From assembly GCA_938028465.1 (NCBI GenBank), contig CALJAA010000052.1:1-34377 (forward strand): DNA of 34,377 nt, given 5' to 3'. Positions within the stretch are counted from its first letter, which is position 1; the number at the start of each line of letters is the position of its first letter. Shown one piece after another: positions 22,536 to 31,634 of this stretch. Position numbers and translations under genes: made by a program. Source of the DNA: an uncultured Granulosicoccaceae bacterium (lineage in GTDB: Bacteria > Pseudomonadota > Gammaproteobacteria > Granulosicoccales > Granulosicoccaceae). Below the pieces are notes generated by a model. The model saw only the letters and a program-made list of their open reading frames with translations. It was not told the origin of the DNA and searched no databases.

Positions 22536-24410
22536 ATGAAGAACAAAACAAAAGCCGTACTTTTTGACAAAAATCCGGGCCGGAACGCTCAAACCTATGG
22601 AATAGCCCGCGAACTGAACACCGATATGGATCTAATCCATGAACCTTCGGTCGGGGTTATCGGTACCAAAGGCGATAGTCAGTGTTATCTGGGCGTACAA
22701 CGCAAGGTTGAAGCGATCCATGAGAATCTGCGCCAACGGCTTGGCCGAGGGGATGGGCAGATGCCGATGCGCCTAGTTCAACCCGAATACACGGTAGCCA
22801 CATCTGACGGCATGCGTAACGGAACCCGTGAAATGCGTTATTCACTTATCGGCCGTGAAGTCACTCACGACACAGTCTGCGAGCATCTTAGCGCCAGCGG
22901 CCTAGAAGGCACCATTGCAGTGGTTGCCTGCGACAAACCGCCGGTGGGTACATTAGCAGGTTTACTGGAGCACAATCGACCAGCAATCATCATGTCAGAC
23001 GGCCCAATCCGCCCAGGAAGAGATTCAGTAACAGAACAGCCCATTGATATCATCTCCGGCTTTCAGGTAGCAGCCAACACCGACGCCGAGTTTAAAAAGC
23101 GCATCTCTCGTGAAGCCTGCCCGGGCTATGGTAGCTGTGGCGGCATGTTTACATACAACACGATGCAAACTTTTATCGGTGTAGTTGGTATGCAGCCATT
23201 AAATATGGTTTCACCTCCATCGGATGATCCACGCCGCTTAGAAGAATTCCCAGCGCAGCTAGTGAGCTATTTACAGGGCATGATCGAACGGGGTGATACA
23301 CCAAGGGATATCGTTAGTCGTGATTCAATACGAAACGCGTTAATCGTGTCGATGGCTGTAGGCGGATCAACCAACGTGATGTTGCATGCGCCAGAAATCG
23401 CAAGAGCTGCAGGTTTTGGTAGTTTTGCTGAGGACGTGATGTCACCGGAGGAATTTAACCACCTATCCCAAAACGTCGTACCTGTACTCACCGATGCCCG
23501 CCCTTATGGTGTGTACTCCATGGTGGATATCGACGAGAAGGGTGGCGTGCAAGTTATTGTTAAGGCGCTCATGGATGCAGGGCTGCTCAATGGCGATACA
23601 TTAACATGCACCGGCGAAACTCTAGCAGAGCAGGTAGCCCGGCTAAATACAGCGGATCCAGATGGCACGGTCGTGTATCCGGTTGAAAAGCCATACAAAG
23701 AAACCGGCGGCCTACGTGTATTAGGCGGAAACCTATCACCTGAATTTAGCGCCGTACTAAAGCTTGCAGGCGTTGAAGGTGGTTTAGAAGACAATCGATT
23801 TGTAGGTCGGGCACGCATTTTTAATGGTGAGCAAGATTTACTAAATGCGCTAGAAGCCAACCCTGGCCAGTTTTCAAATCATGACATGGTCATCGTACGA
23901 TACGAAGGCCCAAGTGGTGCACCAGGGATGCCGGAAATGCTTGATTCAACTTCACGTATCACAACGCTATGCCGTGAAAAAGAAATCGTTGTAGGCTTAA
24001 TGACAGATGCACGTTTCTCTGGTGGTTCCGTTGGTTTGGTTATTGGCCACGTAGGGCCGGAGGCCGCCCTGGGTGGCCCAATTGCCTTTGTAGAAGACGG
24101 CGATGAAGTGATTGTTGATCTAGAAACCAACGAAATTAACTGCACAGCATTGAATGATGCGGCAACGCTTAAAGCGCGTAAAACAGCATGGGAAAAGGTA
24201 GTTGCCGACAACGGTGGTATGCATCCACTGTGTGGCGAAGTTGATACCCGTTTATTAAACCGCATGCGCTTGTCTGCTGTGTCTGCAGTCTATGGAGCAG
24301 GTATGCACCCCGATCGGCAGCTTTGGGTACCTCAGCCACGAGCAGCGGAGAGGAGTGGTTTTGTGCCACAAAACAAACACCGCGAAGGATCTCAAAAATC
24401 ATTTGATTAA
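22536..24410 (+). CDS. IlvD/Edd-family dehydratase, substrate uncertain
   Basis: 624 residues. The [2Fe-2S] cysteines of the family are present: C50 (SQCYLG), C132 (ACDKPPVG) and C201 (GSCGGMFTYNTM). So are the Mg2+ ligand region SDGMRNGTREMRYSL (D91) and the Lys after C132-D133. Dihydroxy-acid dehydratases make 2-keto acids for Ile/Val; relatives dehydrate sugar acids. Two points argue against plain IlvD: about 50 extra residues, and a C-terminal segment LSAVSAVYGAGMHPDRQLWV where IlvD proteins usually have a SSASxGA-type motif. No ilv genes are adjacent; the gene stands alone. A sugar-acid dehydratase or a second DHAD-like enzyme are both possible. Confidence 0.82.
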   Translation: MKNKTKAVLFDKNPGRNAQTYGIARELNTDMDLIHEPSVGVIGTKGDSQCYLGVQRKVEAIHENLRQRLGRGDGQMPMRLVQPEYTVATSDGMRNGTREMRYSLIGREVTHDTVCEHLSASGLEGTIAVVACDKPPVGTLAGLLEHNRPAIIMSDGPIRPGRDSVTEQPIDIISGFQVAANTDAEFKKRISREACPGYGSCGGMFTYNTMQTFIGVVGMQPLNMVSPPSDDPRRLEEFPAQLVSYLQGMIERGDTPRDIVSRDSIRNALIVSMAVGGSTNVMLHAPEIARAAGFGSFAEDVMSPEEFNHLSQNVVPVLTDARPYGVYSMVDIDEKGGVQVIVKALMDAGLLNGDTLTCTGETLAEQVARLNTADPDGTVVYPVEKPYKETGGLRVLGGNLSPEFSAVLKLAGVEGGLEDNRFVGRARIFNGEQDLLNALEANPGQFSNHDMVIVRYEGPSGAPGMPEMLDSTSRITTLCREKEIVVGLMTDARFSGGSVGLVIGHVGPEAALGGPIAFVEDGDEVIVDLETNEINCTALNDAATLKARKTAWEKVVADNGGMHPLCGEVDTRLLNRMRLSAVSAVYGAGMHPDRQLWVPQPRAAERSGFVPQNKHREGSQKSFD

Positions 24411-24841
24411 GTAACCCCAAAGCACAAGCCACTGCGCTGGGCCGTACAAGGTTCAGCGCGTTGGTCGAGCTTTGCACTACCAACACCTTTTAGCTAGACG
24501 CGATCAGCCCTTGTTAAGGTCAACCGGTAACGCTCCCGCCACCGATATGACCTCCTGCCATTGCGTCTTTTCGATGAATCCTAAGTTATGCGCCTCCAGC
24601 AAACTGAAGCCTCGGATATTATTAAAGAGATATTAGCGCTATTAGACGCTGACCTAATCCAAACTAGGTTTTCTAACAAGTCGAACAACATGCGTCTAAA
24701 AATCGGATTTAACGAACTGTTGAATGAGTAAATACGACTTTAAAAATTGTCAACAAACCCTTATCTTCGTGTCTTAAACCTATTGGTGCAATAGATTTCG
24801 ACATCTAGCAATCAATCGATTAGCAGGCAAATAATTCTATT
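24411..24841. other. 431-bp intergenic region before the sodium-channel gene
   Basis: A possible terminator for the dehydratase: GTTGGT (24460-24465) and ACCAAC (24479-24484), followed by CCTTTT. A 47-codon open frame at 24588-24731 begins MRLQQTEASDIIKEIL and ends ELLNE; it lacks a good ribosome-binding site and any recognised motif, so I do not call it a gene. I see no clear promoter for the channel gene. Confidence 0.45.
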
Positions 24842-25648
24842 ATGTTTAAAAGCAAGCTTCGAGCTATCCTAGAATGGCGGTATTTTGAGGCCGTTATCTT
24901 GTGCCTCATCATTCTCAATTCAATAACGTTGGCTTTAGAAACCAGTCCAACCACCATGAACGCCTTTGGCAATTGGTTGACCTTAATAGATAATATATTC
25001 CTTACTATTTTTGTTTTTGAAATTATCTTGAGATTAGCGGTGGATTTTCGCGGATTTTGGCGAGACCCGTGGCGTATATTTGATTTTATAGTTGTCGGTA
25101 TAGCACTGGTGCCGACAGGCGGCTCGTTATCAATACTACGCGCACTACGTATCCTTCGAGTGCTCAGGCTAATATCTGCAGTACCAGCAATGCGGCGCGT
25201 TGTTTCTGGATTGTTAGGCGCAATGCCAGGAATGGCGTCAATTGTCTTTTTGATTGCGTTGATATTTTTTGTGTTTTCCGTTATCTCAACAAAACTATTC
25301 GGCGAGGCTTTTCCCGAGTGGTTTGGATCACTCGGCGCTTCGGCCTACACGCTATTCCAAATCATGACATTGGAGAGTTGGTCAATGGGTGTCGTACGGC
25401 CAGTAATGGAGGTCTATCCGTTGGCTTGGATACTATTTATCCCATTCATCATTTTGACCGCATTTACTGTGCTGAATCTCTTTATCGGTGTCATTGTTGA
25501 TGCCATGCAAACAGAACATGAATCACTTGCTAGTGAGGAAAGAGGAAAAATGATGACTGATAACGAGAGCATTCTTTTAGAACTTCGTGCCATGAAAGCA
25601 GAGGTGCAGCAAATGCGCGCCGACATAAATAGCAATCTGAGCGACTAA
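24842..25648 (+). CDS. Bacterial voltage-gated sodium channel (NavAb/NavMs-like)
   Basis: 268 residues, the size of one six-helix BacNav subunit, which acts as a homotetramer in the inner membrane. The S4 voltage sensor has Arg at every third position (R100, R103, R106, R109 in SILRALRILRVLRL). The selectivity filter TLESWSMGVVRP (176-187) is nearly that of NavAb and NavMs. After S6 (about 200-224) comes an acidic linker and a C-terminal heptad coiled coil (about 241-262, ILLELRAMKAEVQQM) that assembles the tetramer. Such channels occur in marine and alkaliphilic bacteria and have been tied to pH homeostasis and motility. It stands alone, convergent with metH. Confidence 0.93.
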   Translation: MFKSKLRAILEWRYFEAVILCLIILNSITLALETSPTTMNAFGNWLTLIDNIFLTIFVFEIILRLAVDFRGFWRDPWRIFDFIVVGIALVPTGGSLSILRALRILRVLRLISAVPAMRRVVSGLLGAMPGMASIVFLIALIFFVFSVISTKLFGEAFPEWFGSLGASAYTLFQIMTLESWSMGVVRPVMEVYPLAWILFIPFIILTAFTVLNLFIGVIVDAMQTEHESLASEERGKMMTDNESILLELRAMKAEVQQMRADINSNLSD

Positions 25649-25663
25649 ACATGTTGCATACCT

Positions 25664-25680
25664 CGCAAATTATTTTTGCG
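25664..25680. terminator. Possible weak bidirectional terminator
   Basis: CGCAAA (25664-25669) pairs with TTTGCG (25675-25680) around TTATT, between the convergent channel and metH genes. The stem is short and lacks a U tract. Confidence 0.3.
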
Positions 25681-25749
25681 CCGCTCACCTACGACCTGTT
25701 CACCAGCGTGGGAGTAGTAGTGCGTAATCTGCAACACTTATAACCAGTA

Positions 25750-28700
25750 CTAGTAGGCCAGAGAATTAGCCAGCCAGCGCTCAGTTGATTCAGTCGATTC
25801 CTCCATCCGCCCAGCATAGCTTTCTACTTGGTCGCGTTTAACTTTTCCAAGACCAAAATAACGAGCGTCTGGATGCGAGAAATAGAAACCACTAACAGAC
25901 GAAGCCGGCAGCATGGCAAGCGACTCAGTCAGCGTGATACCGATGCTATTCGGGTTCAGTAACTCCCATATGACTTCCTTTTGCCGATGATCCGGATTGG
26001 CAGGGTAGCCAGGAGCAGGGCGTATACCCTGATAGCGTTCTTTGATTAAATCGACATTTTTAAGTGATTCGTGAGGCATGTAACCCCAAAATTCAGTTCT
26101 GACTTTTCTATGTAGATATTCTGCGAACGCCTCAGCTAAACGATCGGCTATCGCTTTTGCCATGATGTTTTTGTAGATATCGTGATCTTTATCGTAATCA
26201 GCTATTATTTTTTCTAATCCTAGCCCTGCAGTTACGGCAAACGCACCTATGTAGTCAGCGACCTTTGATTCTTTTGGCGCTATATAATCGGCTAAGGTTA
26301 AGTTTGGACGACCATCAGGGAATACCCGCTGTTGGCGTAAGCAATTCACCTTATTTAATAAGCTCGTTCGACTTTCATCTGTGTAGATTTCAATATCATC
26401 GTCATTCACTGAATTGGCCGGAAATAAACCGACTACTGCTTGCGCCTTTAATTTATCGTGATGGCAAAACTCTTCCAACATTTCTTGTGCATCCGAAAAT
26501 AGCTTTTTAGCTTCCTCTCCTACCGTCTCATGCTCCAGTATGCGCGGAAACTTACCTCGAAGTTCCCAAGTTTGGAAAAACGGAGTCCAGTCAATATAGG
26601 GCACTAGATCTTTCACAGTAAGGCTATCGATAACGTTAACTCCGGTCAAGGCAGGCTTAACCGCTTCGTATTCGTCCCAGTTGAACTTGAATTTGTTTTG
26701 TCGTGCGACTTCAATATCAAGAAGATCAACTCCTTTTTTACGATCTTTATAACGTTTTCGATAACGGTCGTAGTCCACCTCTAATTCGTCGTAAAATGTT
26801 TTCTTGTGATTGTCGTTGAGTAAGTGGCTAGCAACCTGCACGCAACGAGAAGCGTCCGCTACATGCACAACGGGCTCTTCGTATTCGTCTGATATTTTGA
26901 CCGCGGTGTGCATACGCGATGTGGTGGCGCCTCCAATCAATAGAGGAATCGTAAACCCCGTACGCTTCATTTCAGCCGCGACATGTGTCATTTCTTCTAA
27001 AGAGGGGGTAATTAGGCCAGAAAGGCCGATCAAATCAACATTATGTTTTTTTGCCTCCTCCAAGATAGTAGCGGAGGGAACCATCACACCTAGGTCTATC
27101 ACCTCATATCCATTGCACTGGAGCACAACACCAACAATATTTTTTCCAATATCGTGTACATCACCTTTAACCGTTGCCAATAATATTTTGCCAGCGCTAC
27201 GCGCATTCTCGTCCTTATCCTCGTCCATGTAGGGTAGCAACCACGCTACCGCTTTTTTCATCACGCGAGCTGACTTAACCACTTGCGGTAAAAACATTTT
27301 GCCGGCGCCAAAAAGATCACCGACTCGGTTCATGCCATCCATTAAGGGACCTTCAATGACATCTAGCGGACGATCCGCAACTAAGCGAGCTTCCTCCACG
27401 TCTTGGTCAATGAATTCGTCAATTCCCTTAACTAATGAATGAGCCAAACGCTCATTCACTGACGCGCCACGCCATTCATTGTTTTGCGCTTCTAGTACTT
27501 TTCCATCTCCACGGAAATGTTCTGCAATGTCTAACAATCTGTCAGTGGCGTCAGGGCGACGATTGAGAATGACGTCCTCTACAGCTTCGCGTAGCGCTGG
27601 TGGTACTTCATCAACAATGGCTAGTTGCCCAGCGTTTACAATACCCATATCTAATCCGGCTTGGATCGAGTGGTAGAGAAATACCGCGTGGATCGCTTCG
27701 CGCACTGCATTGTTGCCACGAAAAGAGAATGAAACATTAGAAACACCACCGCTAACCATGGCATGAGGTAGGCTTTGTTTGATTTGTCGAGTGGCTTCTA
27801 CAAATGCAATGCCATACTCGTTATGCTCTTCTATCCCGGTTGCTACCGCAAATATGTTTGGATCAAAAATAATATCCTCGGGTGGGAAATCTAAGGTATT
27901 CAGCAACAGATCATAGGCTCGTTGGCAGATAGCCACTTTGCGATCAATAGTATCGGCTTGACCATCCTCATCGAACGCCATAATAACCACCGCAGCACCA
28001 TGCCGTTGAGCTAGCTTAGCGTGCTGTAAAAAATGGGTTTCACCTTCTTTCATACTAATAGAATTGATGATGCATTTGCCTTGTAAGCACTTAAGACCAG
28101 TTTCAATCACTGACCATTTTGAAGAATCAATCATGATTGGTACGCGGCATATATCGGGCTCTGTAGCCACCATACGTAAAAACTGCTGCATCGCTTCAGC
28201 CGACTCAAGCAACCCTTCGTCCATGTTCACATCTATTATCTGCGCGCCGTTTTCAACTTGTTGGCGAGCTACATTTAAACCGGCTTCATAGTCTGCCTCC
28301 TTAATAAGGCGCAGGAAAACGGCGGACCCCGTTACGTTCGTACGTTCCCCAACATTAACAAACAACGATTCAGAATTGATGTTAAAGGCCTCTAAGCCTG
28401 ACAATCGACATTCTCGTGGAATGGTTGGCACTTGACGTGGAGGCACGTTATTTAAAGTTTTGGCAAACGCTCGTATATGATCTGGCCCTGTTCCGCAGCA
28501 GCCACCAATGATGTTTAAATAGCCTTCTTCAGCCCATGCGCTAATCTCGGTTAGCATTTGTTCAGGTGTTTCATCATAGCCACCGAACGCATTTGGTAAG
28601 CCAGCATTTGGATGAGCGCTAATAAATGTATCTGCTATGCCTGAAAGCTCCTCAATATGCTGACGGAGTTGCGCAGGGCCTAGCGCGCAATTAAAACCAA

Positions 28701-29457
28701 TGGAAATTGGCTTTGCATGTCTGACAGAGTTCCAAAAGGCCTCAACGGTTTGTCCCGAAAGTGTGCGGCCAGACGCATCTGTAATGGTGCCTGATATCAT
28801 GACGGGTAGTTCAATGCCGCGATCGTCAAATACACGTTTAATGGCAAAAATTGCAGCCTTAGCGTTTAACGTGTCAAATACAGTTTCTATCAAAATAATA
28901 TCGACACCACCTTCGATTAACGCGTTACAGGCTTCGTAATAAGAATTATCTAAATCATCAAAGCTCACATTGCGAAAGCCAGGGTCATTAACATCCGGCG
29001 ATATAGATGCTGTACGGTTGGTGGGGCCAATTACACCGGCAACAAAGCGTGGTTGACTTGGATCTTGCTCTAATACTGCATCTACGCATTCGCGAGCCAA
29101 GAGCGCACTTTGCCGGTTCATCTCAGCTACCAATGACGCCATGTTATAGTCAGCCATTGATATTGAATTGGCATTGAATGTATTAGTTTCAATGACATTT
29201 GCGCCAGCATGAAGGTAGTCAGTGTGAATCTGTCGAATGACTTCAGGCTGGCTCAGTGTAAGAAGATCGTTGTTACCTTTTAGATCAGTAGGCCAATCTT
29301 TGAAGCGATCCCCCCGATAATCTACTTCACTAAAGTTATGTTTTTGGATCATGGTGCCCATGGCACCGTCCAATATAAGAATTTGCTCTGAAAGTGCTTT
29401 GCGAAGCTGGGATTCAACAGAAGGAGCAGTTGAGCCATTAACTTTTGATTGATTCAT
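25750..29457 (-). CDS. metH: Cobalamin-dependent methionine synthase
   Basis: 1235 residues, full length (E. coli MetH has 1227). The homocysteine domain (about 1-330) has zinc cysteines in GFNCALG and [10 protein letters not shown]. The methyltetrahydrofolate domain (about 350-640) has [14 protein letters not shown] and MIDSSKW. The cobalamin domain has [15 protein letters not shown] (axial His), [12 protein letters not shown] and [13 protein letters not shown]. The C-terminal SAM-dependent reactivation domain has [13 protein letters not shown]. It transfers the methyl group from 5-methyl-THF to homocysteine, so the cell needs B12. It lies 68 bp downstream of metF, which makes its methyl donor, so the two are probably one operon. 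Confidence 0.97.
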   Translation of the reverse strand: MNQSKVNGSTAPSVESQLRKALSEQILILDGAMGTMIQKHNFSEVDYRGDRFKDWPTDLKGNNDLLTLSQPEVIRQIHTDYLHAGANVIETNTFNANSISMADYNMASLVAEMNRQSALLARECVDAVLEQDPSQPRFVAGVIGPTNRTASISPDVNDPGFRNVSFDDLDNSYYEACNALIEGGVDIILIETVFDTLNAKAAIFAIKRVFDDRGIELPVMISGTITDASGRTLSGQTVEAFWNSVRHAKPISIGFNCALGPAQLRQHIEELSGIADTFISAHPNAGLPNAFGGYDETPEQMLTEISAWAEEGYLNIIGGCCGTGPDHIRAFAKTLNNVPPRQVPTIPRECRLSGLEAFNINSESLFVNVGERTNVTGSAVFLRLIKEADYEAGLNVARQQVENGAQIIDVNMDEGLLESAEAMQQFLRMVATEPDICRVPIMIDSSKWSVIETGLKCLQGKCIINSISMKEGETHFLQHAKLAQRHGAAVVIMAFDEDGQADTIDRKVAICQRAYDLLLNTLDFPPEDIIFDPNIFAVATGIEEHNEYGIAFVEATRQIKQSLPHAMVSGGVSNVSFSFRGNNAVREAIHAVFLYHSIQAGLDMGIVNAGQLAIVDEVPPALREAVEDVILNRRPDATDRLLDIAEHFRGDGKVLEAQNNEWRGASVNERLAHSLVKGIDEFIDQDVEEARLVADRPLDVIEGPLMDGMNRVGDLFGAGKMFLPQVVKSARVMKKAVAWLLPYMDEDKDENARSAGKILLATVKGDVHDIGKNIVGVVLQCNGYEVIDLGVMVPSATILEEAKKHNVDLIGLSGLITPSLEEMTHVAAEMKRTGFTIPLLIGGATTSRMHTAVKISDEYEEPVVHVADASRCVQVASHLLNDNHKKTFYDELEVDYDRYRKRYKDRKKGVDLLDIEVARQNKFKFNWDEYEAVKPALTGVNVIDSLTVKDLVPYIDWTPFFQTWELRGKFPRILEHETVGEEAKKLFSDAQEMLEEFCHHDKLKAQAVVGLFPANSVNDDDIEIYTDESRTSLLNKVNCLRQQRVFPDGRPNLTLADYIAPKESKVADYIGAFAVTAGLGLEKIIADYDKDHDIYKNIMAKAIADRLAEAFAEYLHRKVRTEFWGYMPHESLKNVDLIKERYQGIRPAPGYPANPDHRQKEVIWELLNPNSIGITLTESLAMLPASSVSGFYFSHPDARYFGLGKVKRDQVESYAGRMEESTESTERWLANSLAY

Positions 29458-29525
29458 CTCGAGTTATAACTTGGTTGGGTTGTGTTATCGGATAAATTTT
29501 CTGGCTATCTGTCAACAAATTACTG

Positions 29526-30395
29526 CTACGCAGCACTATCCAAAATCAAATCCACGAATTTTTCCTTTCCTTTCAATAAGCAGCCAACCTGCCACGCTAA
29601 GTCCGATTGATTCAACGTATAAAAATGAAATTCATCAACACCTTCTTGATGTAACGTTTGGCAGAGCTCGTAAGATTGTTGTATTGCTAATTGGTACAGG
29701 CTCTCTTTATCGCTATAACTATTAAACGATTCAATAAGCGCCTGTGGCACATTAGCACCACATTTTTCGCTGAAACTCACTACTTTTTGAATATCATGAA
29801 TGGGTAGGATGCCGGGTACGATATCTTGTTTAATGCCTACAGCGGTTACCTTATCTCGCCACCGCAAGTAGCTATCAGCATTAAAAAAGAATTGAGTCAG
29901 CGCGCGTGTTGCACCTGCATCCAGCTTTTGTTGTAAGTAATACAAATCATCTTTTGCACTGGCGGCATCGGGATGTATTTCGGGATAAGCAGCGACGCTT
30001 ATTTCGGTTACGCATTGATTATTCTCAGATTCACGTCCGATGAGCCGGACCAAATCCACGGCGTGTTTCATGTGGTTGTCAGCAACTGCTTGCCCTTCAG
30101 CTGCATCACCACGCAATGCGACAATATGCTCAATACCCTTGGCTCGTAGTCCGCTCAAGGTTTGGCTCATAGCAGCTTCGGTTTGCCCGCAGCACGTTAG
30201 ATGCGCAGCAATAGGGACACCGGTTTTTTGTACTTCTGATAACAGCTCTAAGCTGGCAGACTGGTCGGTGCCTAGCGCGCCCCAGGTAATCGATACAAAT
30301 TCTGGTGAGAGTGTCTCTAGCGTGCCCAGTGTTCGCCAGAATCGCTGCTGTTGTGCCGTACTACGAGGAGGAAAAAACTCAAATGATAATTTCAT
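29526..30395 (-). CDS. metF: 5,10-methylenetetrahydrofolate reductase
   Basis: 289 residues if started at ATG 30395, close to E. coli MetF (296). It begins MKLSFEFFPPRS, the usual N-terminus. A longer frame to 30455 adds 20 residues that do not fit the family. AAGGA lies 5-6 nt before the chosen start. Motifs are ITWGALGTDQS (usually TYGAGG/SVTYG-like), HLTCCGQT, IVALRGDAAEG (FAD/folate site) and TQFFFNADSYLRW. It reduces methylene-THF to methyl-THF with FAD, feeding MetH encoded just downstream. Confidence 0.95.
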   Translation of the reverse strand: MKLSFEFFPPRSTAQQQRFWRTLGTLETLSPEFVSITWGALGTDQSASLELLSEVQKTGVPIAAHLTCCGQTEAAMSQTLSGLRAKGIEHIVALRGDAAEGQAVADNHMKHAVDLVRLIGRESENNQCVTEISVAAYPEIHPDAASAKDDLYYLQQKLDAGATRALTQFFFNADSYLRWRDKVTAVGIKQDIVPGILPIHDIQKVVSFSEKCGANVPQALIESFNSYSDKESLYQLAIQQSYELCQTLHQEGVDEFHFYTLNQSDLAWQVGCLLKGKEKFVDLILDSAA

Positions 30396-30776
30396 TTTAA
30401 TCCTTGAGAATATACTGTTAAATATCAATGGCTTAAGCAATTTGCGAATATGCATATATATACATATAACGTAATCTTTATATGATAATGACGCATATAT
30501 CGTTCCATTGCAACTGTCGATTTAATGACGCATACGAAGATAATATGACGAGTATTGGTTTTAGAGCAGTGAGGATCCGGTCGAGTCAGCTTATGGGTTG
30601 ATAGCGCGTGATAGATCGTTCGCGCTCGGCGGTGTATTTTTTCTCACGATTAACAATGCAAAACCGGCTACCGATACTTTGTTACGAATCAATTCTCCTG
30701 ATTCAACTGTCTTCATCGGTGAGACGGCCAGCTAATGGTTGCCGCCTTATTTCTAGCCTAGCCGTATAATAGAACC
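30396..30776. promoter_or_regulatory. Divergent 381-bp control region (metF / phosphatase)
   Basis: AATGACGCATA occurs twice in direct orientation (30487-30497 and 30524-30534), with a degenerate third copy ATATGACGAG at 30543-30552; spacing is about 37 and 20 bp. An AT-rich track TGCATATATATACATATAA lies nearer metF (about 30451-30469) and may hold its -10. These repeats could bind a metF-metH regulator. I looked for SAH and SAM riboswitch cores and MetJ-like AGACGTCT and found none. At the right end is TATAAT (30765-30770) for the phosphatase gene. Confidence 0.45.
30765..30770 (+). promoter_or_regulatory. -10 element placed for leaderless transcription
   Basis: TATAAT ends 6 bp before the ATG at 30777, so transcription would begin at or next to the start codon. 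No Shine-Dalgarno sequence is present. A -35 candidate (TTGCCG, 30739-30744) is weak and 20 bp away. Confidence 0.45.
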
Positions 30777-31574
30777 ATGAATAAACAGTTATTAGATCGC
30801 GCTACTGAAGCCGCCAATCAAGCCTGCGATGCAGCAAGTCTAGAAATCGAACGGTTTTTAAATAGTGGCGATTGGTCGGTAAGCAATAAACCCGATAACA
30901 CGCCTGTGACAGAAGTCGACGTAGCTGCCGAGCATGCCATTAGAAAAGTACTGCTGGCTACTGAGTTAGGTGCTGATTTTTATGGCGAGGAGACTGGGCG
31001 GCATTCAAAGGCTCAATCAGAACAGAATGATTTGTTGTGGTTAGTGGATCCAATTGATGGCACTAAAAGTTTTGTTCGACAATCACCGTTTTACTCTACG
31101 CAGGTTGCCTTACTGCAAGGAGATGAATTAGTCGTTGGTGTATCCAACGCTCCTGCCTATGGGGAGCGCCTAGTTGCGACTAAGGGGCAGGGTGTCCATT
31201 TAAACGGTAAAGCAGTTGAGTGTAATGCGGACGTTCAGTTAAATGATGCTTACCTTTCCACTGGCAATATAACAACTCTGGCTGCCGATACTCAGGGGTG
31301 GCTTGCCTTAGGTAAGTTAGTAGGCCAGGTCAAGCGCAGCCGAGGCTATGGCGATTTTTGTCACTATCATCAATTGTGCTGTGGTCATACTGATATCATT
31401 ATCGAATCTGATGTCAATATATTAGATATTGCGGCCTTGTATGTAGGTGTTACCCAAGCAGGCGGTGTGATGACTGACCTTGAAGGCAATACCATAAATC
31501 AACAAACGACATCGGTCTTAGCAGCGGCTAACAAACCGTTACATGATGCAGTGTTAGCACTGTTTTCGGCATAG
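30777..31574 (+). CDS. Inositol-monophosphatase-family phosphatase, HisN-like
   Basis: 265 residues. The metal-site motifs are FYGEETG (about 69-75), WLVDPIDGTKSF (about 88-99) and NILDIAALYVGVTQAGG. The last replaces the IMPase WDxAA motif with LDIAA, a change common in the histidinol-phosphatase (HisN) branch. GDFCHYHQLCCGHTDIIIES also fits that branch. It probably hydrolyses a small phosphate monoester using Mg2+: histidinol phosphate, inositol phosphate or 3'-phosphoadenosine 5'-phosphate. HisN is my first choice; no his genes are nearby. A leaderless transcript is suggested by the close -10 box and missing ribosome-binding site. A strong hairpin follows the stop. Confidence 0.85.
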   Translation: MNKQLLDRATEAANQACDAASLEIERFLNSGDWSVSNKPDNTPVTEVDVAAEHAIRKVLLATELGADFYGEETGRHSKAQSEQNDLLWLVDPIDGTKSFVRQSPFYSTQVALLQGDELVVGVSNAPAYGERLVATKGQGVHLNGKAVECNADVQLNDAYLSTGNITTLAADTQGWLALGKLVGQVKRSRGYGDFCHYHQLCCGHTDIIIESDVNILDIAALYVGVTQAGGVMTDLEGNTINQQTTSVLAAANKPLHDAVLALFSA

Positions 31575-31576
31575 CG

Positions 31577-31610
31577 AAAGCTGTTAGGGCAATAATGCTC
31601 TAACAGCTTT
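31577..31610. terminator. Bidirectional terminator hairpin
   Basis: AAAGCTGTTAGGGC (31577-31590) pairs with GCTCTAACAGCTTT (31597-31610), 14 bp with one G-T wobble and a 6-nt loop. It lies between the convergent phosphatase and serA genes; the A/T stem ends supply short U runs in each direction. Confidence 0.75.
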
Positions 31611-31634
31611 GACTAACAAACTCTAAGGGTAACT

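Noticed and set aside
24588-24731. 47-codon open frame between the dehydratase and the sodium channel
   Set aside because: No convincing ribosome-binding site, no recognisable motif, and this length is common by chance; noted only in the intergenic entry.
30396-30776. SAH or SAM riboswitch, or MetJ boxes, before metF
   Set aside because: I searched the leftward strand for the conserved core of the SAH riboswitch and for AGACGTCT-like repeats and found no match; only the AATGACGCATA repeats stand out.
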